Source of the DNA: Eudorina sp. 2006-703-Eu-15 | Lineage: Eukaryota; Chlorophyta; Chlorophyceae; Chlamydomonadales; Volvocaceae | Reading direction: 5' to 3' | NCBI GenBank assembly: GCA_003117195.1 | Contig: BDSI01000045.1 | Location: 214,589-278,588 of the forward strand | Length of the DNA: 64,000 nucleotides | Part shown: piece after piece, positions 32,301 through 44,447 of the stretch | Layout: each line of letters begins with the position of its first letter | Position numbering within the stretch: the stretch's first letter is position 1 | Notes under the pieces: generated by a model | Database searches by the model: none | Told to the model about the DNA's origin: nothing | What the model saw: the letters and a program-made list of their open reading frames with translations, nothing else | Program-made: the position numbers and the translations under genes

Positions 32301-35300
32301 CTCTCCTTCTCCTTGTCCCGGCCGCCGCGCTCCCGGTCGCTCCGGTCCTTGTCCCGGTCCCGGTCGCGGCCGTCCCGGTCGCGTTCCCGATCCGAGTGGC
32401 TGCCGCCCGACCCATGGGTCTGCCCGTGGGCCTGCGCGACCCCGTCCTGCGCCTCCTGCTTCAACTGAGGCGGCGGCAGGGGTGGCGGCGGCGGCGGCGG
32501 CGCCTGCGCATCTGCCGAGGCGGCGGCACTGGAGCTCACCGCTCGTTGCTCGGACCCTCGGCCGTCGCCGTCCGCTGCAATATCCGAGACGGGCGACTCC
32601 GGCGGCGGCGGCAGCGCCGCCGCCGCCCCCGACCCCGTCGCACCCGCCGCGGCGACGGCAGTGTCCACCGCCATGGGCTGCGGTTCCTGTTTGAGAACGG
32701 GTAGCTGTAGCTGCAGGTGCTGTAGCTGCAGTTGCTGCTGCTGGAACTGCTGTTGCTGTTGTTGGAGCTGTAGCTGGAGGTGAGACTGCCCCGGGGGACC
32801 CCACCGCTGCGCGCCGGTCGCTCGAAGGGTCGGAGTGGGGGCCTCCGTCCCGGGTGGTTGGCCGGGGGCTACAGCCGCTGCAGCGCCGCCGCTGTACGAC
32901 ACGGCCCGCTCCGGTTCGGCGCTGAAGCGGCTGCGCGTGGCGGCGCGTGGCTGCTCCGGCTCCGGAGCAGAGACCGGCGACCGCTGCCGTGCAGCGGCGG
33001 GGGCGGCGGGAGGAGCCGCCGCCGCGGCGGCAGCGGCAGGGCTGCGGTCCACATCCATCGCCTCCGCTGCCGGTGGCGCGGCAGCAGCCCCGGGGCTGGC
33101 GCCCTCGCCGGCCGACGTCGCCGCCGCCGCTGCCGCCGCCGGCGGCGCCGCCGCCGCGGCTGCAGCGGCCGCGTCCAGGTCGCCTGCCGTACTGGCGACC
33201 ACGATCTTGAGCTTGAAGGCCCCGGGGCCTGCGCCGCCGCCGCTGCCGCCCGCCGCCGCTGGGCCAGGTCGCCCGGCACCCGACCGGCCCGCTGATCCCA
33301 TCACCTGTGCCGAGCGCTGCTGCTGCTGCCGCTGCTGCTGGGGTTCGTGCAGCGGCGGCGGCGGCGCGGGGCCGGCGCTGGTCTCCCGGTCGACGCCGGG
33401 TGATGCAGCGGCGCCGGGCGAAGCAGCCCCCGGACCTTCCTGCTCCGTTTCCTGTCACGCCGGAGGCGCAGGAGAGGGTACCGGGACAGGGCAGGGCAGG
33501 GGGCACCATTTGGGGCAGAGACCGGAGGAGAGGGTCTTCTGCGGGTGGGAGCTCAGCTTGGCTCCCCGAACCTCATACACCCAGCCCTCGCGGAGGGCAG
33601 TCAGGACCATCTGAGTTGGGCATCATCTGTTCACAACTCGCTGTGACGCGTCACCCGGCAGGCGGCGTCATGTTGGCGGGGAGGCTCCGGTAAGGGAATT
33701 TCAGGAAGAGGTGGTAAGAGTATTTCAGGAAGAGGTGTTCCGGGAGTGAGGGGGGTTACATTGAAAAAAGAAATAAACCCGAAGAACGAACCGGGAGTGA
33801 GGGAGGTGTCGAGCCGTCTTGATGGCCCTTGAAGGCCCCATCCGCCCAATCACAACCTTGCTGCGGCACGATTACAACCCCCCACCCACCCACGCACGTA
33901 TACACGCGCGCGCACACGGAAGGTCTGCTCACCATGGGCTCCGGTTCCGGAGCGGTCTGCGCCGCCGGCGGCGGCGGCGGCAGCGGCGGCGGCGGCGACG
34001 CCTGCGACGGACTGGGCTGCTGCTCCTGCGGCTGCTGCTCCCGCGACTGCCCGTCCTCACACACCACACCACCCTCCGCCTTGCCCTCCGCCACCCCCTT
34101 GTCAGCCCCTCCTCCTTCCTCCTCCGCCTTGCCCGCCGGGCCCTGCGACCGCTGCGGCTGAGGCTGAGGCTGCTGAGAGCCCTCGGGCGTCATCGCCCTG
34201 GCCCCGGCCCCCGCCCCCGCCCCCGCCGCTGGCGGCGGCGGCGAAGCCGCCGCCGCCGCCGCCGCCGCTGCCACCTCCGAAGGCGGCCCCGCCGCCGCCG
34301 TGCTGCTGCGGTGCCTGTTCTCCAGCACGCACTTGAAGGCCTTGGAGTTGCGCACCATGTCCTCCAGCTCCGCCTTGAGCGGCGCATTCAGGATGTCGTG
34401 GCGGTAGTTCAGAGCCGCCTTGAACAGCGCGCGCGCGGCCTCGGCGGCGGGCGGCGGCGCGGCCTGGAAGGCGGAGGTGGCTGAGAACTTGTTGACGGCG
34501 GTGAGGCCCTCCAGGATTCGGCGTGAGAACTGGAAGCAGTCGGGGTACTCCTCGATGGAGTCGCCCTTGCGGCGCTGTTGCGGGATGCGGGTGTGGAAGA
34601 GGAAGAATAGAATTGGAAACAACCCAGACACGTGGGGGGAGGGGGCGGTGTCGGGTGGGGTGGGTGTCGGGTGTTGCGGTCGGGGAGGGTGGTCACGGCT
34701 AGGAGAAAAGTAAATGCGACGCGAACCACACGGCCCAAAGGGGGCGTCGGGGCCGGGGTCGATGAAGAGGGGAGGGCAGCAGCAGCCGCGTCCCCAAACC
34801 CAACGTTGTCCACCCCGCCTCTCTTTCCCCCGTGGTTTTCCTCACGCAAGAGCACCATCCCAGGTTGATGCTCCCGCGAGGCCCTCCTCCACCCGGCCGC
34901 GTGTCGCGCTCAGTGTCCCCTGCCAGTCAGTACCCGCCGGTTGCCGCCGGTGTGTCACCCTCATGCCGGGCTGGCCGCTGCGGCGCCACGCGTGCGGCCT
35001 TCTTCCTCTGCGCAGCCCACCATTTCCTCCCGCCCGAAACATTGCATGTGTTGACCGGCCTTTCCCCCCTTCCCCAATCACGCTCAAGTCGAACGGCGCA
35101 CAAAAGGGAGGGCGGAGGGGTCGTCCGCACACACTGCAGCACTCCTGCCCCGCCCGCCGAACAACCACAACACACACAGCGGCCCTCAACAGGGCCGCCG
35201 CGCAGCGTGCGGCCCACACGTCGGCATCCCCCCCGGGGTGGTGGGCACCCCACCACGGGGTGTGCGCCGGGACCACCCCACCTTGACCCTGCGGAACAGC

Positions 35301-36161
35301 TTGTCGAGCTTCTTGATGGCCTGCTTCAGGTCCCGACACACCGCCTCCAGCGACCTCATCACGTCCTGGAAGGTGCAGCCGCGGGTCAGGTCGCGGAGCA
35401 GCGCCATCAGCTCCTCGGCCTCGCGGTCCTCGCGCCCGGGCCCCGAGCCCCCGCCGGCCGCCCCGCCGCCAGCCGGGCCGGCGCCGCCCTGCAGGCCGCC
35501 GCCCGCTGCAGCGGCAGCGGCAGCAGCAGCGGCAGCAGCGCCTGAGGGGCTGTGGAGTCCGCCGCCGGCGGCCCCGGGGTGTGGCGGGTGCTTGTGGGAG
35601 GAGTGCGGCTGCAGGGATGAGGAGGGGGCGAGGGAGGAGCCGTGCGGGGAGAGCGGCAGCGGAGAGTCCAGCGGCGCGGAGGGCTGGCCGTCTGCGGCGC
35701 GGAAGCGGGTGCGGCCGGAGCTGCCGCCGCCCGGGTCGTGGGCGGAGGAGCGCGGCCGGGCGCCCTTGCCCCCGGAGAGGTTCGGGTGGGGGTGCGGGTG
35801 TTGGTGGACTCCGCCGTCGCTGGTGGCGCCGCTGATGGGGCCCAGAGCGGGCTCTGAGGAGCGGCCGCTCCGCGATGGAGCGGGGATGGAGGCGCTGGGA
35901 TGCAGCTGGCCTGACGACGCACGAGGCGGCTGTTGGTCGTGCTGGTGAGCATGATCTGATGCTACCACGGCATCGTCCTCGCCTTCGCAGCCGGAAGCCT
36001 CGCCCGATTCCTACAGGGGCGCCAAAACGTTGGTTGACAGAATCCCGCGCCACATGACGCCGCTAATAGTTTTTGTTCTCATATACCTCCAAATCAGCAT
36101 GTTTGTCTTCATGAACTTCACCGTCTTCCAACTCGCCCTCCTCTAGCGGGGGCCCAGGCAT
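29336..36161 (-). CDS. CPL3/FCP1-type RNA polymerase II CTD phosphatase-like protein with BRCT domain, 7 exons, 1447 aa
   Basis: Minus-strand exons: 36161-36087, 36010-35282, 34574-33933, 33451-31161, 30820-30319, 29967-29921, 29393-29336. All are GT-AG and the total closes in phase. The protein opens with an acidic stretch (MPGPPLEEGELEDGEV). Helical segments follow, such as DVMRSLEAVCRDLKQAIKKL and EEYPDCFQFSRRILEGL, then Ala/Gln/Pro tracts and a long Arg/Asp/Lys/Glu/Ser tract (about 833-970). The FCP1-like HAD domain (about 1048-1246) contains VVDLDGIL (Asp1056, Asp1058), WVKLRPGARAFL and YADAVVELLDP, and ends GRSLLEVDRDECPERGVL. The BRCT domain (about 1340-1440) has HPLWKLAESCGA, DATTHVV and GRFVVYPSW. 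Plant CPL3 has the same order and removes phosphate from the RNA polymerase II C-terminal repeat. Here DxDxT reads DLDGI, the motif II Thr is Ser (AHSRQG), the motif III Lys is not evident and the DD motif is DTP. Activity is therefore doubtful. Confidence 0.9.
31950..32400 (-). other. RD/KE/RS-like charged low-complexity coding tract
   Basis: About 140 residues inside exon 4 of the phosphatase-like gene are almost entirely Arg, Asp, Lys and Glu with Ser/His at the ends (RDRDRDRDRHRSR, DKDKDKDRDKDKER). Such tracts are common in nuclear RNA-processing proteins and often drive condensate formation. The long plus-strand frame over the same bases is its shadow. Confidence 0.88.
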
Positions 36162-37328
36162 CGAAGCCTTCAAGCAGCTATGCTGATGATGATTGGTAGC
36201 TTATGTATAAGTGAAAATTCCTTGATAAATGCCTGTTATGACGAGATACATCAAACGATAGAAAAATTGAGCCCCCACGCCCGCAACACTGATCTGTGAT
36301 GTATGTGAAGTATAGCAGATTTATTCAATGTTAGCAGTAACCCTCTCTGTCTTTGGACGCGCTAGGAGGTCCCGGTCAACGGTACGTAACGGGTCTAACT
36401 GCCAACGTTCGGAGGGCTGCTTTGAAGCTTGAACGCAGAGTCAGCAATGGAAAAGTTGAGAACTGGGTTTTCATATATTTTCTCTGTGGCCTGTAAAGTC
36501 GATTCAGCTGCGATCCCTGGTAAGGAAGTCATCATTGGTCAAGTGCAGACTGGTCCAGTGTCAGTCCCTCTGCGTCCAGACGACACTGCACAGACTGTCC
36601 AGACGTCGATGCATACCAAACCTATTATTGAGCTGATACGAAATCAAGTGCACTGGGGGCCGTGGGGTGGCCCCCCAGCACCAGCGTGCTTCTTTCGGAG
36701 CTCTCATCTTTGCGCATCCTCACAAGATGCGCTGCTGCGGCTCGCTTTGTGGGGGTGTGCGGATGACCTCCCACCTGTTGTCTTGTGCCTGTTGGCGCTT
36801 AGCCTAACCCTTGGCTGACCCCGGGCTGGACCTGCTTGGTTCGCGGAATTATGGCTTGGGCGTAGGGCCGAGCAGGCTGTATTAGCCGCTGTATGCCCAG
36901 GGCCGTTACGCCTTGTGGGAATCTTTGAAACCCTACCCCTCCTACCTGTGGAATGGGGTCAAATGCTACTCAGGGTCGCAGCTTCAGCGGTGCCTACGGC
37001 ATGATTAGCATGACCTGAGGTTGGGTTCCCTGGAGCTAGGTGACTGCGGGTACCCACGGGGGTCGGATTTCGGGTAATCGTAACACGGGCCGTGTAACGG
37101 AACATCAGTTTGGTGCATAAGATTCCTATCAGCAAGTATCTATGCCCACGGCATTGAAAATTTGGATACCCGTAGCGGTCAATATCCTGGACCTGGTGAA
37201 TGGAATCCTGTAGTAGGTGAAGGGGGCCCTGTGAATTGTGTCCTCGGCCGAAAGCGCTGCCTGCCCGTGTGCGTTGGTTTCCGTACCTGAGACGCGGACG
37301 GGGCGAAATCAGTTTCAACTGGGGAGGG
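36162..37328. other. Intergenic; promoter region of the CPL3-like gene; no supported gene
   Basis: The left part (36.16-36.45 kb) is AT-richer and lies upstream of the minus-strand start. A plus-strand frame at about 36429-36818 includes MHTKPIIELIRNQ but has no splice partner I can find. The remainder shows no coding signal. Confidence 0.45.
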
Positions 37329-38052
37329 GGAGCTTTGGAACCTTTCCAGAAGCATGGTCTTCCAAGGACCTACTGCTGGGTTCGCCGATCTGATTCGGTT
37401 CGGCGAGAGCAGCTGTTCTCGTGGTTACCCAACAAGCGACAGCGGCCACGCAAGGAAAGCAGCGCAAGCCAGACGCCTGAGGCACACCGGGGGCACACCG
37501 CGGACGGCTGAGCCAGGGGGTTCCAGTCGGGGAACAGCCGGGGGCCCGCCCGGGCTGAGCTCCTGACCAACGTAACGTCCGTCCCCGGGTCGCTGACAGC
37601 ACTGACAGACCCTCACAGGCTCTGACGGACCGTCCCAGGCCTGTGAGGGAAACAATAGTTCCCAGCTACGTAGACAGGGAAGGTGTGACAGCCCAGACGC
37701 CTACTAACACCAACCGTACACCACCCAACAGCATGTCTGGTAATGCGTTGCAGTACACAAGCGTGAATTAAGTTTGGATGAGTGGCCAGGCCTGCAAGCA
37801 ATATTGCGAATGTGCAAAGTGTGGCATACAAAGGAAGAGAGCTCTGCATACAACTACCGGTATCTTGAGATTTAGAGACCTATTGCTCTCTTCGCGTGGG
37901 CTACCGGTATCAGCCAAAGTCTAAGTGGTGTATTAGAATGCACCAAGTTGCGCCATCGATCCGCCAGGAAGTATCTTTCAGTATTTGAATCTGCAGTGGC
38001 GAAGCGTACCCGCCGGAGGGCGAAAGCGGCCAACACACCTCGCAGCGCGTAA

Positions 38053-40169
38053 ATGAAAAACGTTACAGCGCATGAGGCCAGGGATCCTGCTGTAGCGCCA
38101 GTGAGCCGTCGGGTGTTCCGCTGGTCCGACCTCGCGGCCGAGCTGCAGGAGCGTGTGGCCGAGCACCTGCCGGGCAACGAGGTGGCCTGCAGCTTGAGGC
38201 TGCTCAACAAGGCCGCCGCGGAGCTCTTTCGCGGCGCGGCCCGGGTCCGGCTGTCCGAGCCAGTGCCGCCGCACGCCTTCGTCTGGCGGTGGGGCAGCCC
38301 GGCCGGGTTTCGCAGCCTCACGCGCGAAGCCCGGCGCCAGCTCCTGGCTTTGACTGCAGCCAGCGGCGTCCTGAGTAACCTTCAGGTCGCCGTCGCCGCC
38401 GCGGGTTGCAGTCCGCCCGAGTCAGCGTTCAAAAGCGCGGCAGATGGGGGCCATCTGTCCATATGCGAATGGCTGGCCGAGCAGGATTACCTGGGTACAC
38501 GCGACGCACTGGAGGCAGCTGCCAGCAAGGGACACATCGCCCTCGTGCGCTGGTTCCTCAGCCGCTGGCAGGATGAGGTTGATTGCGCATGCATCGGGGC
38601 GGCCCGCGCGGGTCGTCTGGACGTGTGTGAAGCGCTGGCGGCGGACGCCGGCCCGGACTTCGTTGCGCCCCATTCAGCTGTCTGCAAGGCCGCCAGGAGC
38701 GGCTATGTGGACATGGTGCAGTGGCTGCTGCCACACTTGCCCGTGGAGGCCGTTGAAGACGACTTTTCGATTCAGCTGCTGCGGTGTTCCGCAGAAGGCT
38801 GCAACCTGGCGGGCTTGCAGAACGTGTACGGCATGCTGCAAGATCGCGATTGGCTGCTGCCGATGCGCGGTGAGGGCCATGGTGACATCCTCGTCTCCGC
38901 CCTGAACGGGGCCACCCCGGACTGGCGCGCAAAACTTGAGTGGCTGCGGGCGCGTGGCTATGCTCTGGACACCCGGACTACCAGAGAGGCCAATTTCATG
39001 CCTCCAGCCGCGCTGCAGCCGGGCGACTACGTCGAGCGTGCCCGGCTGTTCATGCAGCTGCTGCCGGAGGACGAGTTGAGTTTCTATACAGGGATTCGCA
39101 GCATTCTCGGCACTGGGATGCACCTCCTGGTGTCCGAGCTGGTGGACTTTGCCCTGGAGCAGTGGCCCGTTGCGTGGCACGCGGACCTGACGTATCTGGT
39201 ACCTGGAGTATTTGAAGTCGGTACCCATCACACCCCCGCCCACGTGGAGTTCACTGCTCAGCTGGCGGCTCGAGGGCTTTACAACTGGCCGATGGTTGTG
39301 AAGGCCGCGGTACTCGTCGGTGACTTGCAGATGCTGCGATGGATGGCCGCCGGGGGAGGGGCAACCGGCCCAGAGGCCATTGCAGTGGCTCAGGTGCCGT
39401 TGGCTGAGCCGGAGAGGCTGGCCGGGGCAGGACCGGAGGTCAGGGCGGCGGCTGCAGCGGCACTGCGGGAAGCCCTGGAGGACTGGGGCGCGGACCTGGC
39501 TGGCACAGCGGCTGGGACTGGCAACCTGGAGATGGTGAAGTGGCTGCGAGCACGAGGCTGCGCGTTGGATGAGCGCACCTTCACGAAGGCGGCTATGTCG
39601 GGCAATATCCCGCTCCTGGAGTGGATGGCGGCGGAGGGCTGTCCGCTGCCGGTGAGTGGACGCAACGTTGGTGGTTTGGGCCGTTTTGCTGCATGGCATG
39701 GAACTTGCTTGCGGAGGGGCCTCAATGATTGCCCAACTGGTTTCATTTAGTGTTGTTTTGAGTTGTACCCCAGGTCTCAGGGAGTGGTTGCCCTTGATTC
39801 CGTGTCTGGATAATGCCATGGGGTCTGAATCAAATCCGCACCTAACGGCACGCATTAGGAAGTCGTGACACCCCCACCGTGCCTTTGTACACTCAACAGA
39901 ATGACAGCATCTGCTACTTGGACGCAATACGTGATCAGGACATGGCGGCCTTGCAGAGTCTGCGGCGGCTGGGCTGCCCCTGGGGCCGCAAGGAGCGGAA
40001 GCTCCTACCAGCTGCAATACGGACGTATGGCTGCCGGGTGGAGCTCCTGGCCTGGCTGCTGGAGGAGGGCTGCGCGGTGGACTGGAGGGAGGCCAGGAGG
40101 GCTGCAGCGTTTTGGGAGGCTGCCACGGTTAAGGCATTTATTGAGCGGTCAGCGCCCCTGCGCGGCTAA
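38053..40169 (+). CDS. F-box-like/ankyrin-type repeat protein, copy 1, 2 exons, 622 aa
   Basis: Exon 1 is 38053-39651, with donor GTGAGT. Exon 2 is 39900-40169, with acceptor CAACAG. Both are phase 0. Residues about 22-60 (WSDLAAELQERVAEHLPGNE and on to LRLLNKAAAELFRG) resemble an F-box helix set, which would link to SKP1 in an SCF ubiquitin ligase. A chain of degenerate ankyrin-type units follows, with SAADGGHLSICEWLAEQ, AAASKGHIALVRWFLSRW, GAARAGRLDVCEALAAD, AARSGYVDMVQWLLPHL and, near the end, TGNLEMVKWLRARGC and SGNIPLLEWMAAEGCPLP. Exon 2 adds two more (DQDMAALQSLRRLGCPW and LLAWLLEEGC). The target is unknown. The start ATG is in the context CGTAAATGAAAAACG shared by all three copies. The family assignment is by repeat pattern, and the F-box is tentative. 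Confidence 0.86.
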
Positions 40170-41242
40170 CCGATGGGTCAAGGGGCCCCGGGGATTCCAC
40201 AGCAGGTGCTACGGCTGAGAGGTATGATGTGTTCCACAGGGCCGCAGGGGGCTTCGGTTGTCACCAGTGACCTGCGGGGTCCACCGTGGTATGGCGCTTC
40301 TAAATCAGAGCGGGACAGATACAGTCAAGGCAGGGGCTGTGAAGCTGGAGTGTGGCAGTGGTTGTATCAGTTGTGGGTATGCATGACGCGGACTTCAAGG
40401 CTGTGCGTGAGCAGGATCCACAGGGCCCACGGGGGTGTGTGTTGAGTTGAGAGGAGAGAGGATGGGCGAACGCGAGGTGCGGTTGAATGAGTGTGCGCAG
40501 TCCAGCACTGGAGGCACACGCACCTTCGGGCATCAACGTTTCACAATCCAGGTGACCTGAAGACCTTGCTTTGCACGACCGCGGGGCGACGGAGACAGAG
40601 GCATGCGTGTGAAGGAGCCCCAAGGACCTCCGACTGCCTTCGGACATCCTGTCAAGCTGCTCTTGCGTTATGCTGGTGTTTGCTTGGTTGGAGTGAAATG
40701 TGTCTGGTGTATCATTTGTGTTGAGACGGTGCTTCCCGACGTTAGTACTCGTTTTCGATTGACTTCCTTGATGGGACCGAGCTTGGTTGTCACCTCTAAA
40801 CCTTTATATGTTTCCTCTCACCACACGTTTTGTTGGGCGGTTGTTGAGTTCGTGGCGCACAGCCGCAGATGAGTGGCAGGCCCGGGCCGTGGATTGGGAG
40901 GTCGATGAGTGCTGCTCGAATGGGTTCCTGGTCGTTGGTGGTCCCAGAGGTTACAAAGAAACAGCCCAGGTGGTCCCACGGGGTAGGCGCTCGGTGTCCT
41001 TCATGGCCGTGGGTTTGCTTTTAGATACCGATGACAATGGCATGCCATGCCCTGCAACACGATGTGAAGGGCTCATTCCGGCGCTGGACTGTGTACCATG
41101 TCTTCACATCACAGTTACTGAGTTACACTACCGGAACACAATCCAAAGCGTTCAAGCCCTCGTCCTCCGCTACGCGCACGGTCTCAAGTGCACGGGACAA
41201 AAAGTGCACGTGCACGGCGGGCCGCCTTGGCGCCCTAGATCC

Positions 41243-41510
41243 CTACATCGCCATGATCAGACCGTCCCACATCCACAGCTCCAAAACCGCCCCCTGCGGG
41301 CCAGCCGGCGGCAGCGGTAGCGGTGGAAGCGTCCAGAACGAGCGCGCATGCGCCTCACCGCCCCTGATTCCGCCGCCCGCAGCGGGGCCGCCCGAGGCGC
41401 CGTCACCGCTGAGCCCCACACCTGATGCTGCCAGCACCTGCACGCCCTGCGCGTCACGGCCCCCAGCACCCGCCGGCGCCGCCGCCGATACCGATGCACC
41501 CTTCTCGCCA
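41243..41510 (-). pseudogene. Copied 3' end of the RING-CH gene (fragment in unit 1)
   Basis: On the minus strand this is nearly identical to the last about 85 codons of the intact gene (50739 to about 50990), ending in the same stop. The frame is kept. It retains about 18 bases (GCCCCCTGCGGGCCAGCC type) that the intact gene lacks near its end, so the intact gene has suffered an in-frame deletion. Everything upstream of the fragment is missing and the frame runs into unrelated unit 2 sequence, so no product is expected. Confidence 0.85.
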
Positions 41511-41736
41511 GCTTTGGAACCTTTGAAACAGCATGACCCGCAATTCAAAGACCGACAACTGGGGTCCCCGAGCTGATTTGGTTCAAAGAGATCCCAACAA
41601 GCGACAGCGGTCACGCAAGGAAAGCAGCGCAAGCCAGACGCCTGAGGCACACCGGGGGCACACCGCGGACCGCTGAGCCAGGGGGGTCCAGTCGGGGATC
41701 AGCCGGGGGCCCGCCCGGGCTGAGCTCCTGACCAAC

Positions 41737-41802
41737 GTAACGTCCGTCCCCGGGTCGCTGACCGTCCCCGGGTCGCTGACCGTCCCCGGGTCGCTGACAG
41801 CA
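41737..41802. repeat. 20-bp repeat expanded in unit 2
   Basis: The unit GTCCCCGGGTCGCTGACC occurs three to four times here but once in the equivalent place of unit 1 (about 37581). It therefore expanded after the duplication. Confidence 0.85.
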
Positions 41803-42261
41803 GCTGACAGACATTCGTAGGCTCTGACAGACCGTCCCGGGCCTGTGAGGGAAGCAATAGTACCCAGCTACGAAGAGAGGGAAGGTGTGACAGCCCAGAC
41901 GCTACCAACACCAACCGTACACCACCCAACAGCATGTCTGGTAACGCGTTGCAGTACACAAGGGTGAATTAAGTTTGGATGAGTGGCCAGGCCTGCAAGC
42001 AATATTGCGAATGTGCAAAGTGTGGCATACAAAGGATGAAAGTCCTGCAAAGCACTGACCACAGTTTTCCTGAGGTTTAGAGAGCAGTCTATTACTCTCG
42101 TCTCGTGGGCTATCAGCAAATGTTCAATTGGTCCATTAGAACGCACCAAGTTGCGCCATCGATTCGCCAAGAAGTACCGGTATCTTTCAGTATTTGAATC
42201 TGCAGTGGCGAAGCGTACCGCATTGACGGCGAAAGCGGCCAACACACCTCGCAGCGTGTAA

Positions 42262-44447
42262 ATGAAAAACGTTGCAGCCCATGAGGCCAGGGATCCTGCT
42301 GGAGCGCCAGTGAGCCGTCGGGTGCTCCGCTGGTCCGACCTCTCGGCCGAGCTGCAGGAGCGTGTGGCCGAGCACCTGCCGGGCAACGAGGTGGCCTGCA
42401 GCTTGAGGCTGCTCAACAAGGTCGCCGCGGAGCTCTTTCGTGGCGCGGTCCAGGTCCGGCTGTCCGAGCCAGTGCCGCCGCACGCCTTCATCTGGCGGGG
42501 GGGCAGCCCGGCCGCGTTTCACAGCCTCACGCGCGAAGCCCGGCGCCAGCTCCTGGCTTTGACTGTAGCCAGCGGCGTCCTGAGGAACCTTCAGGTCGCC
42601 GTCGCCGCCGCGGGTTGCAGTCCGGACCACTGGGTGTTCAAAAGCGCGGCAGATGGGGGCCATCTGTCCATATGCGAATGGCTGGCCGAGCAGGATTACC
42701 TGGGTACACGCGACGCACTGGAGGCAGCTGCCAGCAAGGGACACATTGCCCTCGTGCGCTGGTTCCTCAGCCGCTGGCCGGATGAGGTTGATTGCGCATG
42801 CATCGGGGCGGCCCGCGCGGGTCGTCTGGACGTGTGTGAAATGCTGGCGGCCGACGCCGGCCCGGACTTCGTTGCGCCCCATTCAGCTGTCTACAAGGCC
42901 GCCAGGAGCGGCCATGTGGACATGGTGCAGTGGCTGCTGCCACACTTGCCCGTGGAGGCTGTTAAAGACGACTTTTCGATTCAGCTGCTGCGGTGTTCCG
43001 CAGAAGGCTGCAACCTGGCGGGCTTGCAGAACGTGTACACCATGCTGCAGGATCGCGATTGGCTGCTGCCGGCGCACATTGCGGGTTACGGTGACATCCT
43101 CGTCGCCGCCCTGAACGGGGGCACCCCGGACTGGCGCGCAAAAATTGAGTGGCTGCGGGCGCGCGGCTATGCTCTGGACGACCAGACTTCCATAATGGCC
43201 CATTTCTCGCCTCTAGCCGCGCTCCAGCCGGGCGACTACGTCGAGCGTGCCCGGCTGTTCATGCAGCTTCTGCCGGAGGACGAGTTGAGGTTCCTTACAG
43301 GCTGTCGCGATATTCTCAACACTGGGTTGCTCCTCCTGGTGCCCGAGCTGGTGGACTTTGCCCTGGAGCAGCAGTGGCCCGTTGGTTGGCACGTGGGACG
43401 TGTACCTGGAGTATTTAACATCGGTGCCCATCACACCCCCGTCCACGTGAAGTTCACTGCGCGGCTGGCGGCTCGACGGATTTCCAGTTGGTCGGTGGTT
43501 GTGAAGGCCGCGGTATTCGCTGGTGACTTGCAGATGCTGCGATGGATGGCCGCCGGGGGAGGGGCAACCGGCCCAGAGGCAATTGCAGTGGCTCAGGCGC
43601 CGGTGGCTGAGCCGGAGGGGGTGGCTGAGCCGGAGGGGCTGGCCGGGGCAGGACCAGAGGTCAGGGCGGTGGCTGCAGCGGCACTGGGGGATTACCTGGA
43701 GGATTGGTGCGCGGACCTGGCTGACTTAGCGGCTGGGACTGGCAACCTGGAGATGGTGAAGTGGCTGCGAGCTCGAGGCTACGCATGGGGCAAGTACACC
43801 TTCTCGAATGCGTCTGCGTCTGGCAACATCGCGCTCCTGGAGTGGATGGTTGAGGAGGGCTGTCCGCTGCCGGTAAGTGGACGCAGCCATGATTTGTCAG
43901 TTGCTTCAATGGTGGTTTGGGCCGTTTTGCAGCGCGGCATGGAACTTGCTTTCGGAGGTGCCTCAATGATTGCCCAACTGGTTTCATTTAGTGTTTGAGC
44001 TACCGGTATACCCCACGTCTCAACGAGTGCTTGCCCTGCCGCAGTTGAATCCGTGTCTGGATAATGCCGGTCGTCTGAATCAGTCCCGTACCACGCACGC
44101 ACGCACCCACGCATTAGGAAGTCGTGACACCCACCATCCCTACCTACGCCCAACAGGACGACAGCATCTGCTACTTGGACGCAATATATAACCAGGACAT
44201 GGCGATCTTACAGTGTCTGCGGCGGCTGGGCTGCCCCTGGGGCCGCAAGGAGCGGGAGCTCCTACCAGCTGCAATACGGCCGGATGGCTGCCGGGTCGAA
44301 TGGTTGCCGGAGCTCCTGGCCTGGCTGCTGGAGGAGGGCTGCACGGTGGACTGGGAGGCGGCAAGGAGGGCTGCAGCGTGTTGCGAGGCTGCCACAGCAC
44401 AGGCGGTTAAGGCATTTATTGAGCGGTCAGCGCCCTTGTGCAGCTAA
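42262..44447 (+). CDS. F-box-like/ankyrin-type repeat protein, copy 2, 2 exons, 633 aa
   Basis: Exon 1 is 42262-43872 and exon 2 is 44157-44447, both phase 0. The gene is collinear with copy 1, with the same F-box-like N-terminus (WSDLSAELQERVAEHLPGNE) and the same ankyrin-type units. Substitutions are concentrated in the middle of exon 1 (after MLQDRDWLLP) and in the last units. It carries a duplicated VAEPEG segment before the GLAGAGPEVRA stretch, and exon 2 has a five-residue EWLPE insertion relative to copy 1. Both exons are open, so it is probably functional. Concentrated change between strongly conserved ends fits diversification of a recognition surface, which is an inference. Confidence 0.86.

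Larger units (their letters stand above)
37329..41510. repeat. Tandem duplication unit 1 (ankyrin gene plus RING-CH tail fragment)
   Basis: The unit begins with AGCTTTGGAACCTTT (about 37329) and ends where the same sequence recurs (about 41511). In order it contains a shared 5' block (AACAAGCGACAGCGG at 37431, counterpart at 41596), the ankyrin-type gene 38053-40169, a shared 3' block and a 3'-terminal piece of the RING-CH gene. The ATG-to-ATG distance to unit 2 is 4209 bases. Confidence 0.82.
40170..42261. other. Spacer between ankyrin copies 1 and 2
   Basis: It holds a 3' block shared with copies 2 and 3 (GATCCACAGGGCCCACGGG region) and a block near 40.80-41.05 kb that is open and about 90% alike at protein level between units 1 and 2 only. 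It also holds the RING-CH tail fragment, then the 5' block of unit 2. The open block is scrambled in unit 3, so I treat it as 3' UTR/spacer rather than a gene. Confidence 0.6.

Noticed and set aside
31508..32704. 398-codon plus-strand frame over the phosphatase-like gene
   Set aside because: It is the shadow of the Arg/Asp/Lys/Glu-rich tract. The minus strand carries the FCP1 and BRCT motifs and phase-perfect exons.
40787..41070. Open frame conserved between units 1 and 2
   Set aside because: The similarity reflects the recent duplication. The equivalent part of unit 3 is scrambled, so there is no sign of selection on a protein.
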